NCBI GenBank assembly: GCA_009363875.1
Contig: CM018691.1
Coordinates: 5,146,001-5,210,000 of the forward strand
Length of the DNA stretch: 64,000 nucleotides
Source of the DNA: Mikania micrantha
Taxonomy: Eukaryota; Streptophyta; Magnoliopsida; Asterales; Asteraceae
Direction: 5' to 3'
Of the stretch, positions 1 to 12,330 are shown one piece after another. Numbering within the stretch: position 1 is the stretch's first letter; every line of letters begins with the position of its first letter. Both the position numbers and the translations under genes were made by a program. The notes under the pieces were generated by a model. The model had not been told where the DNA came from. It saw only the letters and a list, made by a program, of their open reading frames with translations, and did not search any database.

Positions 1-650
1 AATATATATACGATTTGAAGTATGAATACGTTATCTTTTTTTTTAATAATGATATAAAAAACATTTTACAAGTTCATATACATTCAATACCTTCATCTGT
101 GATCAAGTAATCTTCGATTGCAAGTGGTGGCTCAACAATCGCAAGTTCATTTACAGTATCCTCACACTCGTTTAAAGTCATCATTTTTAACACATGTGCT
201 GCTTCAAAAAATCGAAATTTAATAATAATATCATGTGACGATCATTGTTCAATCACGATTATGATATTAAAATTCTTGAATCTGTAATCATACGCTTGTA
301 TCCAAAAACAATCTAACCAGTTATCTTCAAACCAGTTATCTTCGAACGATATTCTTCAGCATAAATTGTATCAATTTAATCTTATTTGATGATTATACAG
401 AATCGTTTCATTGAATCTTTGATTCAATATTCCTTAATTTTGTTGAAATTTTGGTTTGATTTGTTCCTCCTATTGAATAGAAACGACCAGTTATTTTTGG
501 GGATATTAATGTGATTTTATTTTCTAAATTGTTAATTTACCAAACTATCCTTTTAATAAAAAATGTAAATGTATATAAAAATTATGTGATTGGTGGATGG
601 GAGTTTTCTAGGTTTCCTAAAAAAAGGGAGTTTTTATTTGAACCACCCCC
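1..650. other. Gene-free AT-rich DNA
   Basis: No open frame, splice pattern or clear repeat boundary was recognised here. It ends at the first (TA)n tract, where the hairpin elements begin. Confidence 0.6.
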
Positions 651-663
651 TATATATATATAG

Positions 664-988
664 GGTAAGGAGTGAATAATAACCCACCTTAATTGAGGTA
701 ACCCATTAACCCTGGCAAAAAACGCTCAAATCGCAAAAAAAAAAAATTCACGGTTTTTTTTATGCAAAAATAGGGAGGCTCCTTTTTTAAGCGTTCGCTA
801 ATTCACAATCGTTAAAAAGTTAAACAAAATGTAAGTTTGCGTTACACTGCGAACATTTATTTAAGTGTCGCAGTGTAACGCAAACTTACATTTCGTTTAA
901 CTTTTTAACGCTTGTGAATTAGCGAACGCTTAAAAAAGAAGCCCCCTATTTTTGCATAAAAAAGCATGAGAAAAAAATTTGCGATTTA
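664..988. mobile_element. Hairpin MITE A between (TA)n tracts
   Basis: Two arms of about 120 bases (roughly 726-852 and 867-986) are near-perfect reverse complements around a short loop, e.g. AAGCGTTCGCTAATTCAC against GTGAATTAGCGAACGCTT. The outer left part begins GGGTAAGG and has AACCCACCTTAATTG like its neighbours, but its mate on the right is missing. Bounded by (TA)n on both sides. No coding capacity. Confidence 0.75.
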
Positions 989-1000
989 ATATATATATAT

Positions 1001-1388
1001 GGGGAAGTGTTCAAATAATAACCCTTTTTAAAGCAATAACACAAATAACTTTGCCAAGATTAAGCCGAATCTTGAAATTTTATTTTTGAACATCATTGTA
1101 ACACAATTAGAACACTATGTTCTTTTATGAGCTTGTGAAAATTCATAACCGTTTAAGAGATATCATCGTTGTAAGTTTTTGATTTACAGCACTATAACTG
1201 TTTTAGGCCCAAAACTTACAACGGTGTAAACTCTCAAACGGTAATGAATTTTCACAAACTTATAAAAGAACATAGTGTTCTAATTGTGTTACAATGATGT
1301 TCAAAAAAAATTCAAGATTCGGCTTCATGTTGGCAAAGTTATTTGGGTTATTGCTTTAAAAAAGGTTATTATTTGATCCCAATCCTAT
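1001..1388. mobile_element. Hairpin MITE B between (TA)n tracts
   Basis: Full-length inverted repeat of about 185 bases per arm: TCAAATAATAACCCTTTTT at the left pairs with a TTATTATTTGA end at the right, and the pairing continues to a loop around ACAGCACTATA near 1188. Shares (TA)n bounds and terminal style with its neighbours. No coding capacity. Confidence 0.8.
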
Positions 1389-1400
1389 ATATATATATAT

Positions 1401-1772
1401 AGGGTAAGGATCCGTTGTTAACCCTCCTTATTGACATAACCCGAATTAACCCATGAAGATCAACCCGAATCTTTTGTTTTTTTTCAAAATCTTTGTTTTA
1501 TATGTATAAGAGTATGTTCTTTTATGTGTTTGTGCAAATTCTTTTTCGTTTGAGATCCTACATCACTGTAATATGTCTTACAGCATTATACGACATATTA
1601 CAGTGATGTAGGATCTCAAACGAAAAAGAATTTGCACAAACACATAAAAGAACATACTCTTGTACATGTAAAACAAATATTTTGAAGAAAAAAAACAAAA
1701 GATTCGGGTTGATCTTCATAGGTTAATTCGGGTTATATCAATAAGGGTGGGTTATTATAGGATGCGAATCCT
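1401..1772. mobile_element. Hairpin MITE C between (TA)n tracts
   Basis: Full-length inverted repeat with at least 67 bases of uninterrupted pairing around the loop TTACAGCATTATAC near 1590, then more distal pairing (ATCAACCCGAATCTTTTGTT against AACAAAAGATTCGGGTTGAT). Begins GGGTAAGG and ends TATAGGATGCGAATCC next to (TA)n. Confidence 0.8.
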
Positions 1773-1790
1773 ATATATATATATATATAT

Positions 1791-2871
1791 AGGATTTGGT
1801 TCAAATAAGAACCCACCATAATTGTGTTAATCAAATAACTCAAATCCAATGGTTTTAAATTTCCAGATTTAATAAGATTTTACCAAGTGTCACTACCCTT
1901 TTTAAATTAAAAAGGGTATCCAAGTCATTTCACTTAATATAAAAAAGTCATATTTAATAAGAGAGTGACAAGTGTCACACTCTTAAAAATCTATCCATTT
2001 TCCTTTTTTAAATCAAAATCTCCCTCTTGATTTTTATACACTTATAACTTTTTTATACTATGTTATTTTTTTATAAAAATTACATCATTAAACTCGTTAT
2101 ATTTTTCTCGTTAATTCCATAATCGTAATGCCAATTTTTTTTTAATTTTTTTCGAGCGTTCGTAATTACACCAACGTAACGAACAATAAATACAATAATT
2201 TTCTCTCATTTTTTCAAAATCTTTCCATCTTTAAAATGTTTTACAATTTATTTTGAGCATTCGTAATTTTCTCTCATTTTTTCGAGCGCAATTACATCAA
2301 CATAAAATCTTTCTATCTCGTTACAAATTATTTTTTATTACAAAAATTAGTTCATTAATATTTAAAAAATTAAGAACACTTTGAAAAAATCCAGCTCCTT
2401 ACATCAGTGTAATTACGAAAACTTTGTAAAAATTCAGCTCGTTACATCAGTGTAAAAAAATTCATTTCGTTACGTCAGTGCAAAACGTCGTTGTATCAAT
2501 GCAAAACGTCGTTGCATCAGTGTAAAAAGTCGCTGCATTAGTGCAAATTACGAAAATTTTAAAAAAATTGACAAAATTACACTTGAATTAAAGATAAAAA
2601 AGTGACAAATTTAATGGTGAAATTTTTATAAAAAAATAATAATGTATATAAAAGTTATGAGTTTTTAAAAAATTGGGGGGTAAACTTTTTTGAAAAAATG
2701 AATCAAGTACAACTCACCAAATGTCAAAAATACCCTTAAACAAATCTTATCCACTTGTCTTTTCCAGATTTAATATGGACCACTCATTTTAAACCACGTT
2801 ATTTAAAGAACCAATCAAATGTAGTTAAATGGTTACCATACTTGGAGTGGGTTACTAATGGAACCTTTCCC
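1791..2871. mobile_element. Larger MITE D of the (TA)n-bounded group
   Basis: Begins GGATTTGGTTCAAATAAGAA and ends, in reverse complement, GGGAAAGGTTCCATTAGTAA: imperfect terminal inverted repeats with the same GG...TTC/AACCC layout as its neighbours. The 1.0-kb interior is AT-rich and carries repeated TTACATCAGTGTAA-like motifs (2392-2540). The element at 7421 onward is a diverged relative. Confidence 0.65.
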
Positions 2872-3216
2872 TGTGTATATATATATTTGTTGCTTTAAAG
2901 ATTGATAATGCATCATGCTTCAATCTTGATCTTTATGAATCTCTTGAAGACCATCTGCTAAACACACATGCATGCTATGCTATGTTCATTTAACCGATTC
3001 CGTGTATCCATGGGTTGTTCTTCATTCTTGTAAATTACTGAATTGCCGGTAATGGGTACTGAGATTCTCAATATTGCTTATAAGGAAAAATGAAAAAAAA
3101 ATAAAATAAAAAATTAATGATTACTTGATTAGATCTTTACAGTTTTCCATCCTCAAATCTGTAACCTCGTCAATTGTATGTATGATTCTTCATTAGTTTG
3201 AGAGATGGTTCTGAAG

Positions 3217-3229
<13 letters not shown>

Positions 3230-3287
<58 letters not shown>
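3230..3287. repeat. (AT)n microsatellite
   Basis: About 29 uninterrupted AT dinucleotides, the longest in the window with the one at 6035-6082. Confidence 0.95.
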
Positions 3288-3555
3288 TGTTTGCATGTCA
3301 ACCTACTAAATTTATGTTGGGTAAGTTTAATGTTAGATGGGTCAACTCTGGTGTGTTAAAGAAGATCATTATTTTCGGTAGTTAATTTGGTGTTATAATA
3401 TCTTTTTTTTGTTATATTAAGTTTTTAGTTAATGGGTCAAAATGGGAAGGTTTCTTCCTATGAAATCACGTCGCATGTTTTCTTCACGTATGCATGTTTT
3501 GTTTGTGACCTTGTGGGTTAGTGCTTATATATAGGTAAGGCCGTAAGGGTGTAAG

Positions 3556-3812
3556 CAGTGTTTTCAAACTCGGACCAGTCGGACCGGGATTCGGAGTGTT
3601 AAACGGTCCGGTTCTAGCTTCAAAACCGTTTTTGAGTGAACCGGCCGGTCGGACCGGAAAATCGGTGATTGAACCGGTTTTTTTAAAATTTTTTTATATT
3701 TTTTTGATTATATATATATAATGTTTATAAAATCATCCGGTTCTTAAATCCGGTCGGACCTCTGACCGGTAAGGAGACCGGATCGATGTCCGGTCCGGTT
3801 TTGAAAACATTG
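3556..3812. mobile_element. hAT-like MITE (GTTTTCAAAC family), copy 1
   Basis: 257 bases running CAGTGTTTTCAAA to TTTTGAAAACATTG, terminal inverted repeats, rich in CCGGTCCG motifs. It is flanked by an exact 8-bp duplication GGTGTAAG (3548-3555 and 3813-3820), the hAT signature. A second copy is at 12056. Confidence 0.88.
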
Positions 3813-4385
3813 GGTGTAAGTCTCTATTTTTTGAATGAAGTTTTTTTTTACGAGTTCAGAAGCAATTTTCAATATAACTTTTGTGATGTCTTGTGATTAG
3901 TTCGTTAAAACAAAAGATTTATACCAATAATTTATGTGTAAATATATATATATACACACACACATATATATAGAGAGAGAGAAGAGTTCAAAAGAAAACT
4001 CCTTACTTTGGAGAAAATTAAGAAAACTCCTACTAACCAATCGATTTTAAAAAAAATTCATGATTTTTTATTATTAGCTTAAAAATGCTATATAAACAAA
4101 AAAAAAGTAATAAAAATATGTAGATCACGAAGTTACGTATATGTAACCTATAAAGTTACATATATTTTTTATTTTTTTTTCTTTTTGTTAACAAATCTAA
4201 CCTTATGATAAAACAAAATGTAAAACAAAAAATAAAAAACGAAATTGATTGATAATAATTGAAATTAGTTTATATGTTTTCTCCAAAATGAAGGTTTTCA
4301 TTGTAAAGGTTAACAAATGATCGTTCTCATAAGAGTTAATTACAATTTACAAATGATCATTCACATACACACACACACATATATA

Positions 4386-4630
4386 GGGGATGGTTCGAAT
4401 GTTAACCCTTCCTTATTGCGATAATCGAATAACTACATCTTATTACTTTGGGGCCCATGTTAAAGTAATCTAAAGGTGTATGTTTTTTCTTATTTTTTTA
4501 TTAATGTAAGTGGGTCCTACATTAATTAAAAAAACTACACATTTAGATTTACTTTAGTGTGGTCCCTAAAGTAATAAGATGTAATTATTCGGTTAACGCA
4601 ATAAGGAAAAGTTAACATTCGAACCATCCC
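4386..4630. mobile_element. Hairpin MITE E
   Basis: 245-base full hairpin: GGGGATGGTTCGAATGTTAA at the left pairs with TTAACATTCGAACCATCCC at the right, and ACATCTTATTACTTT pairs with AAGTAATAAGATGT inside. Bounded by ATATATA and TGTGTGTATATATA tracts, as for the cluster at 0.66-2.9 kb. Confidence 0.8.
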
Positions 4631-5370
4631 ATGTATGTGTGTGTGTATATATATATAATATTGTAAGGATAGGCTTGTGATGAGTTGTGAAGATAGATTT
4701 TTCATGAATACTTGTATATCGATATTAGGTATTATGAGATGGAATCTAGAGAAGGCGTTAATTAAAGATTAATTTAGGAAGGTATTAAATTATCTAATGG
4801 ATCATCTCCCATTTGGGTGGAAAGTTGCTGAAAATTCAAGAAACCTATTTTCTTCATATATATAAGATGGTTATAAATTATAATTATAAGTCATCCATAT
4901 ACACGTACCACATGCAGATTGTATTTTAATTTTTATACTTTTACTCTAGGTTTTCACATGCCCTATACCTGTAACAATGAGAATTTATGTATATTTTAAA
5001 TGGCTTATATACAAACAAAATGGCCGAGTAAAAATATATAATTAGCTAGGTGCACGCGATTAATTATCATGATATAACAAAGTAAAAGAGAGACACCTAA
5101 TGCTAATAAAACCATTTTCTAAGGCTAATCTATGGCCGGCTGACATGATTAATTAAATCAAGTATATGTTTGCTATTATTTATATATATAGTGATTAAAA
5201 GGATTTAAAAAATCAAGTAATTAATTGCAACAAGGCAATATTCTTTACAAGGGCTTGAATCAGAATCTGCTTCTTGAGTTCCTCAAGTCTTATATATGTG
5301 ATACGTAAATAAATATACAAGCTAGCTAGCTGTTAAAATCAAAACTTAGTCTGTAAATATTTAACATATG

Positions 5371-5678
5371 GTAAATTGTCATTTTTGTCCATTTGATTTG
5401 CTCACTTTCGTCATTTCAGGTCAAAAGTTTAAATTTCATTATTTTTGTTTTTATGGCTTTCATTTTATTGTAATTTTGGTCCTTATGCTTTTCATTTTAT
5501 TGTCATTTTAATCTAATAAAATTTAAATTTTTTTGACTAAATGACAAAAGTGACAAAATCACAGGAATGAAAATGACACTAAAATAAAACCATAAGTACG
5601 AAAATATTAATGAAATTTAAACTTTTTGGCTAAAATGGTAAACGTGACCAAACCACAGGGATGAAAATAACAATTTAC
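5371..5678. mobile_element. MITE with GTAAATTGTCATTTT ends
   Basis: 308 bases beginning GTAAATTGTCATTTTTGTCC and ending ATGAAAATAACAATTTAC, terminal inverted repeats with a few mismatches. I could not see a target duplication. No coding capacity. Confidence 0.65.
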
Positions 5679-6029
5679 TCGACGCATCGCGGTGGCATTA
5701 ACGTCGTTATACGTACGTAAGATAAAGAGAACCCTACAAAGTTTTGGACCGGATATTTGAAGAAAGCAGGGAGAGGTAACTTTCAACTCATTTTGAAAAA
5801 ACAAAACCCCAACATTTTTTTAACAGACGGCCTCGCTACATTCTTTTTTTGATTTATTATCAGATGAATAAAGTTTAATTAAAATTTGACAAAATATAAT
5901 TAAAATTACATAGCAAAATGAACGTGTGAGACACTGATGAAATGCATAATTTATTTAATTTGCTTTTACCGTCAAAAAGAAATCAAACAACCCAACGTGA
6001 ATTAATATTGTGGAAAAAACGTAAAAGTC

Positions 6030-6034
<5 letters not shown>

Positions 6035-6082
<48 letters not shown>
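6035..6082. repeat. (TA)n microsatellite bounding element F
   Basis: About 24 TA dinucleotides immediately before the left end of element F; a matching tract (7375-7412) follows its right end. Confidence 0.95.
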
Positions 6083-6084
<2 letters not shown>

Positions 6085-7371
6085 ACAAGGTATAAAAAAT
6101 AACCCTCATCTTTTGCTACAACTACATAACCCATTTCAACCAATCATAAACTTACACATAAGCATTTCATTAAAATATTAAAATGGGCATCGTAGTCATT
6201 TTACCCTTATAAGTTTTTCCCCCCTCTTTTTTAAACATTAATAACTTTTTTATAATATATTGATTTTTAAAAAAAAAATTGCACCATTATATTCGTCTCA
6301 TTTTTCTCTTTAATTCCGTTATAGTCTCGACTAATTTTTTTTTACTTTTTTTAGATGCCCTATATTTACATCATTGTAACGAGCTTAAATATAACAAATT
6401 TATTTGAATTTTTTTAAAAAATGATAAATTACAGTGATGTAATTTACATTGACGTAATTTATCGTGATGTAATTTACATTGACGTAAAATTCGGTTTCGG
6501 TTTTTTCGGTTAATTTGGTTCCGGTTCGGTTTTTTAGGTTAATTCGGTTTCGGTTCGGTTTTTTTGGCTTTTTGCCCATCCCTAATTTGTAACGAGCCTA
6601 AATACAACAAATTAGTTTGAATTTTTTTCGAATAATGATAAATTACATCACTATAATCATCATTGTTAGAGAAATAATCAAAATAATATGTTGTATTACA
6701 TCATTGTAATTTATCATTGTAATTATCATTGTTAGAGAAAAAAATAAAATAATGTGTTATATTACATTACTGTAATTTATCATTGTTAGAAAAAAAATTC
6801 AAAATAATGTGTTATATTTATGCTCGTTATATCGATGTTTAATAATGGACAATGAGAAAAAAAATTAAAAAAACTAGTCAACATTATAACGGGAATTAAA
6901 GAGAAAATTACATCACTATAAATAATGTGTTACGTCACCGTTAATTATGTCATTGTAAATTACTTCATTTTGTGTTACATTACTTCATTGTACATTACTG
7001 TAATTTACCATTATTAGAAAAAATTTCTAATTAATTTACTATCGTTAAGCCCGTTACAATGATGTAAATATATGACATCAAAAAAATAAAAAAAAAAAAA
7101 ACTAGTCGAGAATATAACGAAATTAAAGAGAAAAATGAGACGAATATAATGGTGCAATTTTTAAAAAAAAATAATATAGTATAAAAAAGTTATGAATGTT
7201 TAAAAAAAGGGAGTAAACTTTACATAAATGGCAAATGTCCTAAATGCTCTTCATACTAAAAACAAAGGAATTGACACGTGGCACGATCCTACACACTAAC
7301 CTTTTTCAAGTAACCATTGGATTATGGTTAATAGGTTGTAGCAAAAGATGAGGGTTATTAAAAATTCCATC

Positions 7372-7374
<3 letters not shown>
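6083..7374. mobile_element. MITE F between two (TA)n tracts
   Basis: 1.3 kb with about 50-base terminal inverted repeats: both ends read ATAACCCTCATCTTTTGCTA on the inward strand. The interior is AT-rich, full of TTACATCATTGTAA-like motifs, and includes a GGTTCGGTTT-rich patch (6480-6595) that looks like a nested insertion. No coding capacity. Confidence 0.75.
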
Positions 7375-7421
<47 letters not shown>

Positions 7422-7980
7422 GGAAAGGGATCATATAATAACCCTCTCTAATTGAGAAAACTCAATAACTCAAATTCAATGGTATAAATTTCCAAGATTT
7501 AATCTAATGGTGACATGTGTCACTAATTAATTTTTAATACAAAAGGGCATTATGGTCTTTTATCTTAATTACAAAAATCAGATTTAATATAAGAGTGACA
7601 AGTGTCACATTCTTAAAAAACCATCTACTTTCCTATTATTAAATTAAAGTTTCCCCATTTGATTTTTATACACTTACAACTTTTTTATACCATGTTATTT
7701 CTTTATAAAAATTACATCATTAAACTCGTCATATTTTTCTCGTTAATTTCATTATAGTCATGCAAAATTTTTTTCGGGCGTTCGTAATTACACTAACGTA
7801 AAAAGCATAAGTACAATAATTTTTCTCTTTTTTCAAAAATTTTCCATCAATTTTTTTTTCTCTCATCTTAAATATATATTACAAACTTATTTTTTATTAT
7901 AAAATTTAGTTAATTAGATAAATTTATATCAAATAAGATAGAAAGTTAGATAATTGTAATGTAAAAAAATAATAAGTTAC

Positions 7981-8152
7981 AGCTCGTTACATCAGTGTAA
8001 TTATGAACACTTTGAAAAAATTAAGCTCGTTACAGCAGTGTAATTAGAAACACTTTGAAAAAATTCAGCTCGTTACATCAGTGTAATTACGAACACTTTG
8101 AAAAAATTCAGCTCATTACATCAGTATACTTTCGAAAACTTTAAAAAATTTT
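7981..8152. repeat. Four 43-bp tandem units in element G
   Basis: Units begin at 7981, 8024, 8067 and 8110, each starting AGCTC(G/A)TTACA followed by (T/G)CAGT(G/A)TA and a GAAAACTTT or GAACACTTT segment. The spacing is exactly 43 bases. Confidence 0.85.
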
Positions 8153-8279
8153 GACAAAACTATACTTGAATTAAAGATAAAAATATGTGACAAATTTAAT
8201 GGTGTAATTTTTTTTAAAAAAATAATAATGTATATAAAAGTTATGAAGGTTTAAAAAATTGGGGGGTAAACTTTTAGAC

Positions 8280-8775
8280 TATTGGGTGTGCCAAGTTACC
8301 CACTCACTCCACGTATGCGCCACGTAGGCGTCACATAAGCACTCACCACAACCACTCACCCCACCATTTTGGTGGAAATGCCCCATTACCCACTCACTCC
8401 ATGTCATCATTCCTTTTTAAATTAAATTGAAATATAATTTAATAAAAACAAATTACAAATTAATAAAAAAAATTACAAACTAATAAAAAATAAATAAAAA
8501 AATTACAAACTAACAAAAAATATTAATAAAAAAATTACAAATTAAAAATGCTGATTTTTATAAAAATACTGATTTTTTGTTTGATTTTTTTTGTGAGATG
8601 TGAAGATTTTAGAGAGTGAGATGTGAATATTAGAGAGTTTGTGATGATTTTATATATAGGTTTTATTTAATTTTTTTTTTTATGTGCAACGGTCAAATAC
8701 CCAACCCACTCATCCACGCCGTTGTTCTAGTCACGCCACATGAACCACGCCTGGTGCCTTGGCACACCCCACGGT
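8280..8775. mobile_element. Nested MITE with GGGTGTGCCAAG ends
   Basis: Left end GGGTGTGCCAAG and right end CTTGGCACACCC are inverted repeats. The ends are relatively GC-rich, the middle AT-rich with repeated AATTACAAACTAATAAAAAA. It splits element G. The exact target duplication was not resolved. Confidence 0.65.
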
Positions 8776-9186
8776 CTTATTTTAAAAAACAAATCAAGTA
8801 CACATAATAAATCTCCAAAATATTTTTAAAGAAATCTCAGCCACTCATTTTTCCTAGATTTAATATGGACCACTCATTGATTACATATATGTAACTTGTA
8901 AACTACATATATGAGTTACATATGCGTAACTTGTGATTTACGTATTTTTATTAAAAAAAATTATTTATAACATTTTTAAGTTAGTAATAAAAAACCATGA
9001 AAAAAAATTTTAAAAATTGATTGTTTATTAAGAGTTTTCTTAATTTTCTAAAAAATGAGAAGTTTCTTTTAAATTCTCCAACCCCCGCCCCCCAACACTA
9101 TATATAAAGGAACGTGGGTCCAAGGGTCAGGTAAACCCCCTGCCTAATAAATAATTTTAAAAAAGTTATCCTAATTGTGACATAAG

Positions 9187-10006
9187 CATGGGTGGTCCGG
9201 AAGGGGCAAACCCGACCTCTGTTTCAGGTCCATTTTTTATAAGAGTACAAAAATTTTTATAAATATGTATATATAGAGATTCATTCAGCTAAGAACTAGG
9301 TATGTTTGTTTATTTTTTATTCAAATGAAAACTAATAAGGTGAAAAAAACTAAAAAGAAACATTTATAAACTCATGACTTTTAAATGGGTACAAAAAGTC
9401 ATGTTTTTAAAGTATAGGAAGTTACTTTGATACCCTTTAAACCAACTTTTTTTCCTATCAAAAAACCGAACCAAAATCGAAAAGTGGTTCGGTTTTGTTT
9501 CGGTTAAAACCAAATAAACAGATTGAAAGCCAAATAAACTGCTTAAAATCCGAATAAACCGATCCAAATAAACCGAAATCAATCTAATAAACTGATTAAA
9601 ACCAAATAAACCGATTAAAAACCGATAAAGTATTCAACCGGATAAACCGAATTCAATCTTATATATTAATATATTATTAATAAGATAATAATTTTATATT
9701 TGAATTCAGTTTAATCGGTTAAGCAAACAAACCAAATTTATAAAAAAATTGAATTTGGAAACCGAAATTCGGATACGTTTAGGTACAGAACCAAAAGCCG
9801 AATTCGAAATTTGGATGCAGCTAGTAACCAAAACGAAAACCGGATTCAGAATTTGGTTCGATTTTTTTAGTTACGAATATGTTTCGGTTTTCGATATTAA
9901 ACAGTTTTTCGGTTTTTTTGAACACCTCAACTTTAATATTTGAATATGTCAAAGTGCCTTTTTTTCCGGTTCGTCCTGGGCAGCTCAATTCTCAGGACCA
10001 CCCCTG
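9187..10006. mobile_element. hAT-like element with internal AACCGAA-rich insertion
   Basis: 820 bases from CATGGGTGGTCC to GGACCACCCCTG, flanked by GACATAAG (9179-9186) and GACATACG (10007-10014), an 8-bp duplication with one mismatch. The interior 9460-9920 is dominated by AAACCGAT/AACCGAATTC motifs, likely a nested element. Small open frames inside are repeat-derived. Confidence 0.7.
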
Positions 10007-10014
10007 GACATACG

Positions 10015-12055
10015 TCGTCACTATTTTATGGACCCTAATCAAACTCTCGATCTCCTCTTCCGAGAGGTGAAAATTTATATATGTTTGTAAGATTATATAG
10101 GATTATTAATTTATAGCCGTTTTCTTAATTCTTATAATAAATGCGTATAATTCTTTTAATTTTGGATAAATAACTTGGTATGAGATTGAGTTGTGCAATT
10201 AATTAGAAGCAATACGTTGTCTTGTTGCTTTAAGTCTAAAGGTTTTTTTTTATGACGTACATAAAACATTCATTTATGAAAACATTTTATTACATTACAT
10301 TTACAAACACTATACGTCTATTTTTCTTATTGGTTATGTGTTGCTTTCATATTTAATTGATAAACGAACAAGTATCCACTTATTAATGTTCAAGTCACCC
10401 ATCCAGGTCTGATTTTATCTCCACATTAAAGTTGATTAAAATTTGGGTTGAAATAATTAAATAAATTAATTTAAGGTGGTTTAATAAGAAACACGTATTT
10501 ATTTTCAAATTTTGAGGTTTGCAATGCATTTATGTTTTTATATAGTTACTAGAATTCTTTAAAATTAATTTAAATCAAGATGTTATTAATTGAAGCAACT
10601 AATAAAATGAATTATAGCATTCTATTTGATGTATAGTCGATCTTTTAAAAATATGATTTAGAGATATCAATAACGAAATGAATTCTACTTTTATGTTTTA
10701 GCTGTTCTTTTGTAAAATTTGATTAAAAAACAAATTAATTTTATTTTACGTAATAAAGTGTGGTTAATTTAAGAAATTATGTCCTCATATATGCATGGTT
10801 TAAAAATTAAACTGAATCAAATAATCTCACTTAAAGAAAAAACCAAGGTTTTAAAAAACTATATAAATAGCATATTTTTATTTTAGCTTAGCTAGTTACT
10901 CGTCAAGTCAATTTTCCTAATTTTATTTCAATATATAACTTAAAAATGATTATTATGCTAAAAATCTCAATTTTATAGACTAAGTATAACAAGAGTCAAA
11001 TGTGTCAAAAGATTTAAGAAGTTTGATCACTTGCATTAAGAGGTATTTATTTTATAGTCATTTTATCCTATTTTATTTTTTAAAAGTATTGTTATAAAAA
11101 AGAAAAAAAAAAGTCATCCAAGTAAAACTCTTAAAATTACTAGTCTGACTTTTTAAATATGTATTATAATATGTTGAAATTGATTAATCTGATCTCAATT
11201 TGATATAATTTGATATAAGTTTTATTAAAAACCTTTCCAAGTCAAATATAGCCCATCTAATGCACGCACGCACGCATGATTTTTTTAACATTATGTTCCT
11301 CTAAAATACTTTAGAATATGTCCCCCATTGGAGCCATTGTTTATTTTTGGTTTCTTTTTCTTTATTAAATGTTTTATTTCTTAACATTATTTTTACTCTT
11401 ATGTTTATGTCAGCATCTCCATGTCCATTTTTTATAAAATTGGTTTGTGTCATTTGTCACTGAGAAAGTGCTATAACTCCTGGTTTTACTACAAATCATG
11501 AAATAATATAGTAATTTTTTTTTTTTTTTTTTTGTATTTGCATGTGGTTCAAATTTCTAAAACAAATTGTTTGAAAAAAATGTAGGAGCCTTTTCAATCC
11601 TTATAAACTTGGTGAGTCTTCTTCGTAAGTTATGTGCTTATTTCATCACGTCGTTGCAAACACTGTTTAAAACACTATAATTTAGTAAATAAATTATTAC
11701 TAGTAGAGTTTTCCAACACGAGAATAAACCGTAAAAATTTTGAAAAGAGAGAAAGATGAACGCAACAACTCTAATTATCATTTAAACCCAAACTATCGTT
11801 GTTTCTTCTCTCTTACTCTCTTTGGAACAAGTTAATTACATAACAATTGAGTACTTTTAAACCGTTTTTAGTTATTTAAACCGGTCATTTATGGGTTGTA
11901 TCTTTTGATCCGGGGCGCGGGACCTTGGTTGGATGAAACTTTCAAATAATATTATCGATTTTTTTATCACATATGTATATATGTAACAAAAATAACTTGG
12001 TAACATATGTGAAATGTTTAGATAAACATCTGTTAAATGGGTCCGTTGTTTTCAG
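10015..12055. other. Gene-free AT-rich DNA
   Basis: No gene, RNA or bounded element seen; a short GCACGCACGCACGCAT run at 11261 and a poly-T tract at 11516 are the only marked patterns. Confidence 0.6.
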
Positions 12056-12330
12056 CAATATTTTCAAACCGGGATCGGACCGGCTGATCAGACCAGGATT
12101 ATGAACCAAGAGCGGCCCGGTTATGTGCTCGGAACCTTATTTTAAGGAACCGTGCGGTCGAACCGTGTAACCGGGCGCTCGAACCGTTTTTCTGAAAATA
12201 TTAAAAATTTGTATTATATATATTTATATAATATTTATGACGTCATCCATTTCTTAAATCCGGTACAACCGGTCCGACCGCTAACCATTAAAGAAACCGT
12301 TTGACGTCCGGTCCGGTTTTTAAAACATTG
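12056..12330. mobile_element. hAT-like MITE (GTTTTCAAAC family), copy 2
   Basis: 275 bases from CAATATTTTCAAACCGG to CCGGTTTTTAAAACATTG, flanked by an exact 8-bp duplication GTTTTCAG (12048-12055 and 12331-12338). Same family as 3556-3812. Confidence 0.88.

Larger units (their letters stand above)
7421..8879. mobile_element. MITE G, relative of D, with nested insertion and lost right end
   Basis: Begins GGAAAGGGATCATATAATAA and shares the interior of element D (AAATTTCCA..AGATTTAAT, a TGTCACT stretch, CGTTACATCAGTGTAATTAC), ending near TTAATATGGACCACTCATT. The right terminal repeat is missing. The stretch 8279-8778 interrupts the similarity. Confidence 0.6.

Noticed and set aside
5942..6181. 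Open frames with Tyr-Ile repeats on both strands
   Set aside because: They translate the (TA)n microsatellite and are not genes.
7981..8152. Regularly spaced 43-bp repeats, CRISPR-like at first sight
   Set aside because: Units are directly adjacent without unique spacers, and the host is a plant; they are tandem repeats in a MITE.
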